38,034 bases of DNA from JAAYZH01 sp964479695 (GTDB taxonomy: Bacteria > Bacillota > Clostridia > Saccharofermentanales > Fastidiosipilaceae), in the NCBI GenBank assembly GCA_964479695.1, contig CAYZSO010000028.1, positions 1 through 38,034 on the forward strand, read 5' to 3'. Both the position numbers and the translations under genes were made by a program. The notes beneath the pieces were generated by a model. The model saw only the letters and a list, made by a program, of their open reading frames with translations, ran no database searches and was not told where the DNA came from. Shown one piece after another: positions 37,830 to 38,034 of the stretch (positions are counted from its first letter, which is position 1; the number at the start of each line of letters is the position of its first letter).

Positions 37830-38034
37830 GCTTGCACATATCTTCAAATTAGCTTTTATGTGCATGATAGAGCCGAAGTTTATGCATGACACGTCACCTA
37901 GTCTGCACGGCTTGCACATATCTTCAAATTTGCTTTTCTGTGCATGATAGAGCCGAAGTTTACGCGTGACACGTCACCCAGTCTGCACGGCTTGCACATA
38001 TCTTCAAATTTGCTTTTCTGTGCATGATAGAGCC
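37830..38034 (+). repeat. Right-end array of D-type hairpin repeats (80-bp units)
   Basis: GCTTGCACATATCTTCAAAT begins at 37830, 37910 and 37990, an exact 80-bp period, and the last unit is cut by the window end. Each unit has the hairpin GCACAT...ATGTGC or its ACAG variant, then ATGATAGAGCCGAAGTTTA and GACACGTCACC. It is the reverse complement of the array at 1-131, with a few extra bases per unit (80 against 71 bp). Confidence 0.9.

Overview
The window looks like chromosomal DNA of a Gram-positive anaerobe of the Bacillota, most likely class Clostridia. The signs are strong AGGAGG-type ribosome binding sites, sigma-A-like promoters, lipoprotein signal peptides with serine/threonine/alanine linkers, a pstSCAB-phoU-phoP-phoR cluster behind a Bacillus-type Pho box, an EF-G-like second translational GTPase and a heterodimeric ABC exporter. 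The genus cannot be fixed from the sequence. I see no rRNA, tRNA, CRISPR array, transposase or phage gene.

Layout: (1) 462-4914 is a MarR regulator followed by both halves of a heterodimeric ABC exporter. (2) 6247-8439 is a secreted FMN/FAD flavoprotein reductase with its own promoter and terminator. (3) 9924-11642 is an acyl-CoA synthetase. (4) 11810-17052 is a family 2 beta-galactosidase overlapping a tRNA-dihydrouridine synthase, then a zinc-ribbon membrane protein. (5) 18221-21641 is an EF-G-like GTPase and a PHP-domain phosphoesterase. (6) 21937-24568 is a nitroreductase, an AEC-family transporter and a short-chain dehydrogenase. (7) 25340-28565, on the minus strand, is a polyprenyl-phosphate glycosyltransferase and a large polytopic membrane protein. 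(8) 30007-37458 is the phosphate system: PstS with its two half-lobes in permuted order, PstC, PstA with a large outside loop, PstB, PhoU, and the PhoP/PhoR-like two-component pair.

The most unusual content lies between and inside these genes. Five long intergenic regions carry a composite non-coding cassette in both orientations. Its parts are an array of ~62-bp repeats (A), a ~242-bp element with ~37-bp imperfect terminal inverted repeats (B), and an array of ~66-bp repeats ending in GCGTTCCTTC (C). An AT-rich palindrome (P) often borders it, and a GCACATATCTTC hairpin (D) sometimes does. D arrays also sit at both ends of the window in opposite orientations, which suggests the sequence was cut or failed to assemble further at repeats. 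A second, independent family is a 20-bp palindrome, GCGGCTTTGGCCAAAGCCGC. It is scattered through genes, where it is read as GFGQ or LAKAA and never in the third frame, and also lies in a few gene gaps. Its 10-bp core occurs 12 times in 38 kb. Many genes also carry short in-frame tandem repeats at their termini or loops. The genome therefore appears rich in repeat-generating processes that are tolerated inside coding sequence.

Functions are assigned from motifs read by eye. No database search was run.
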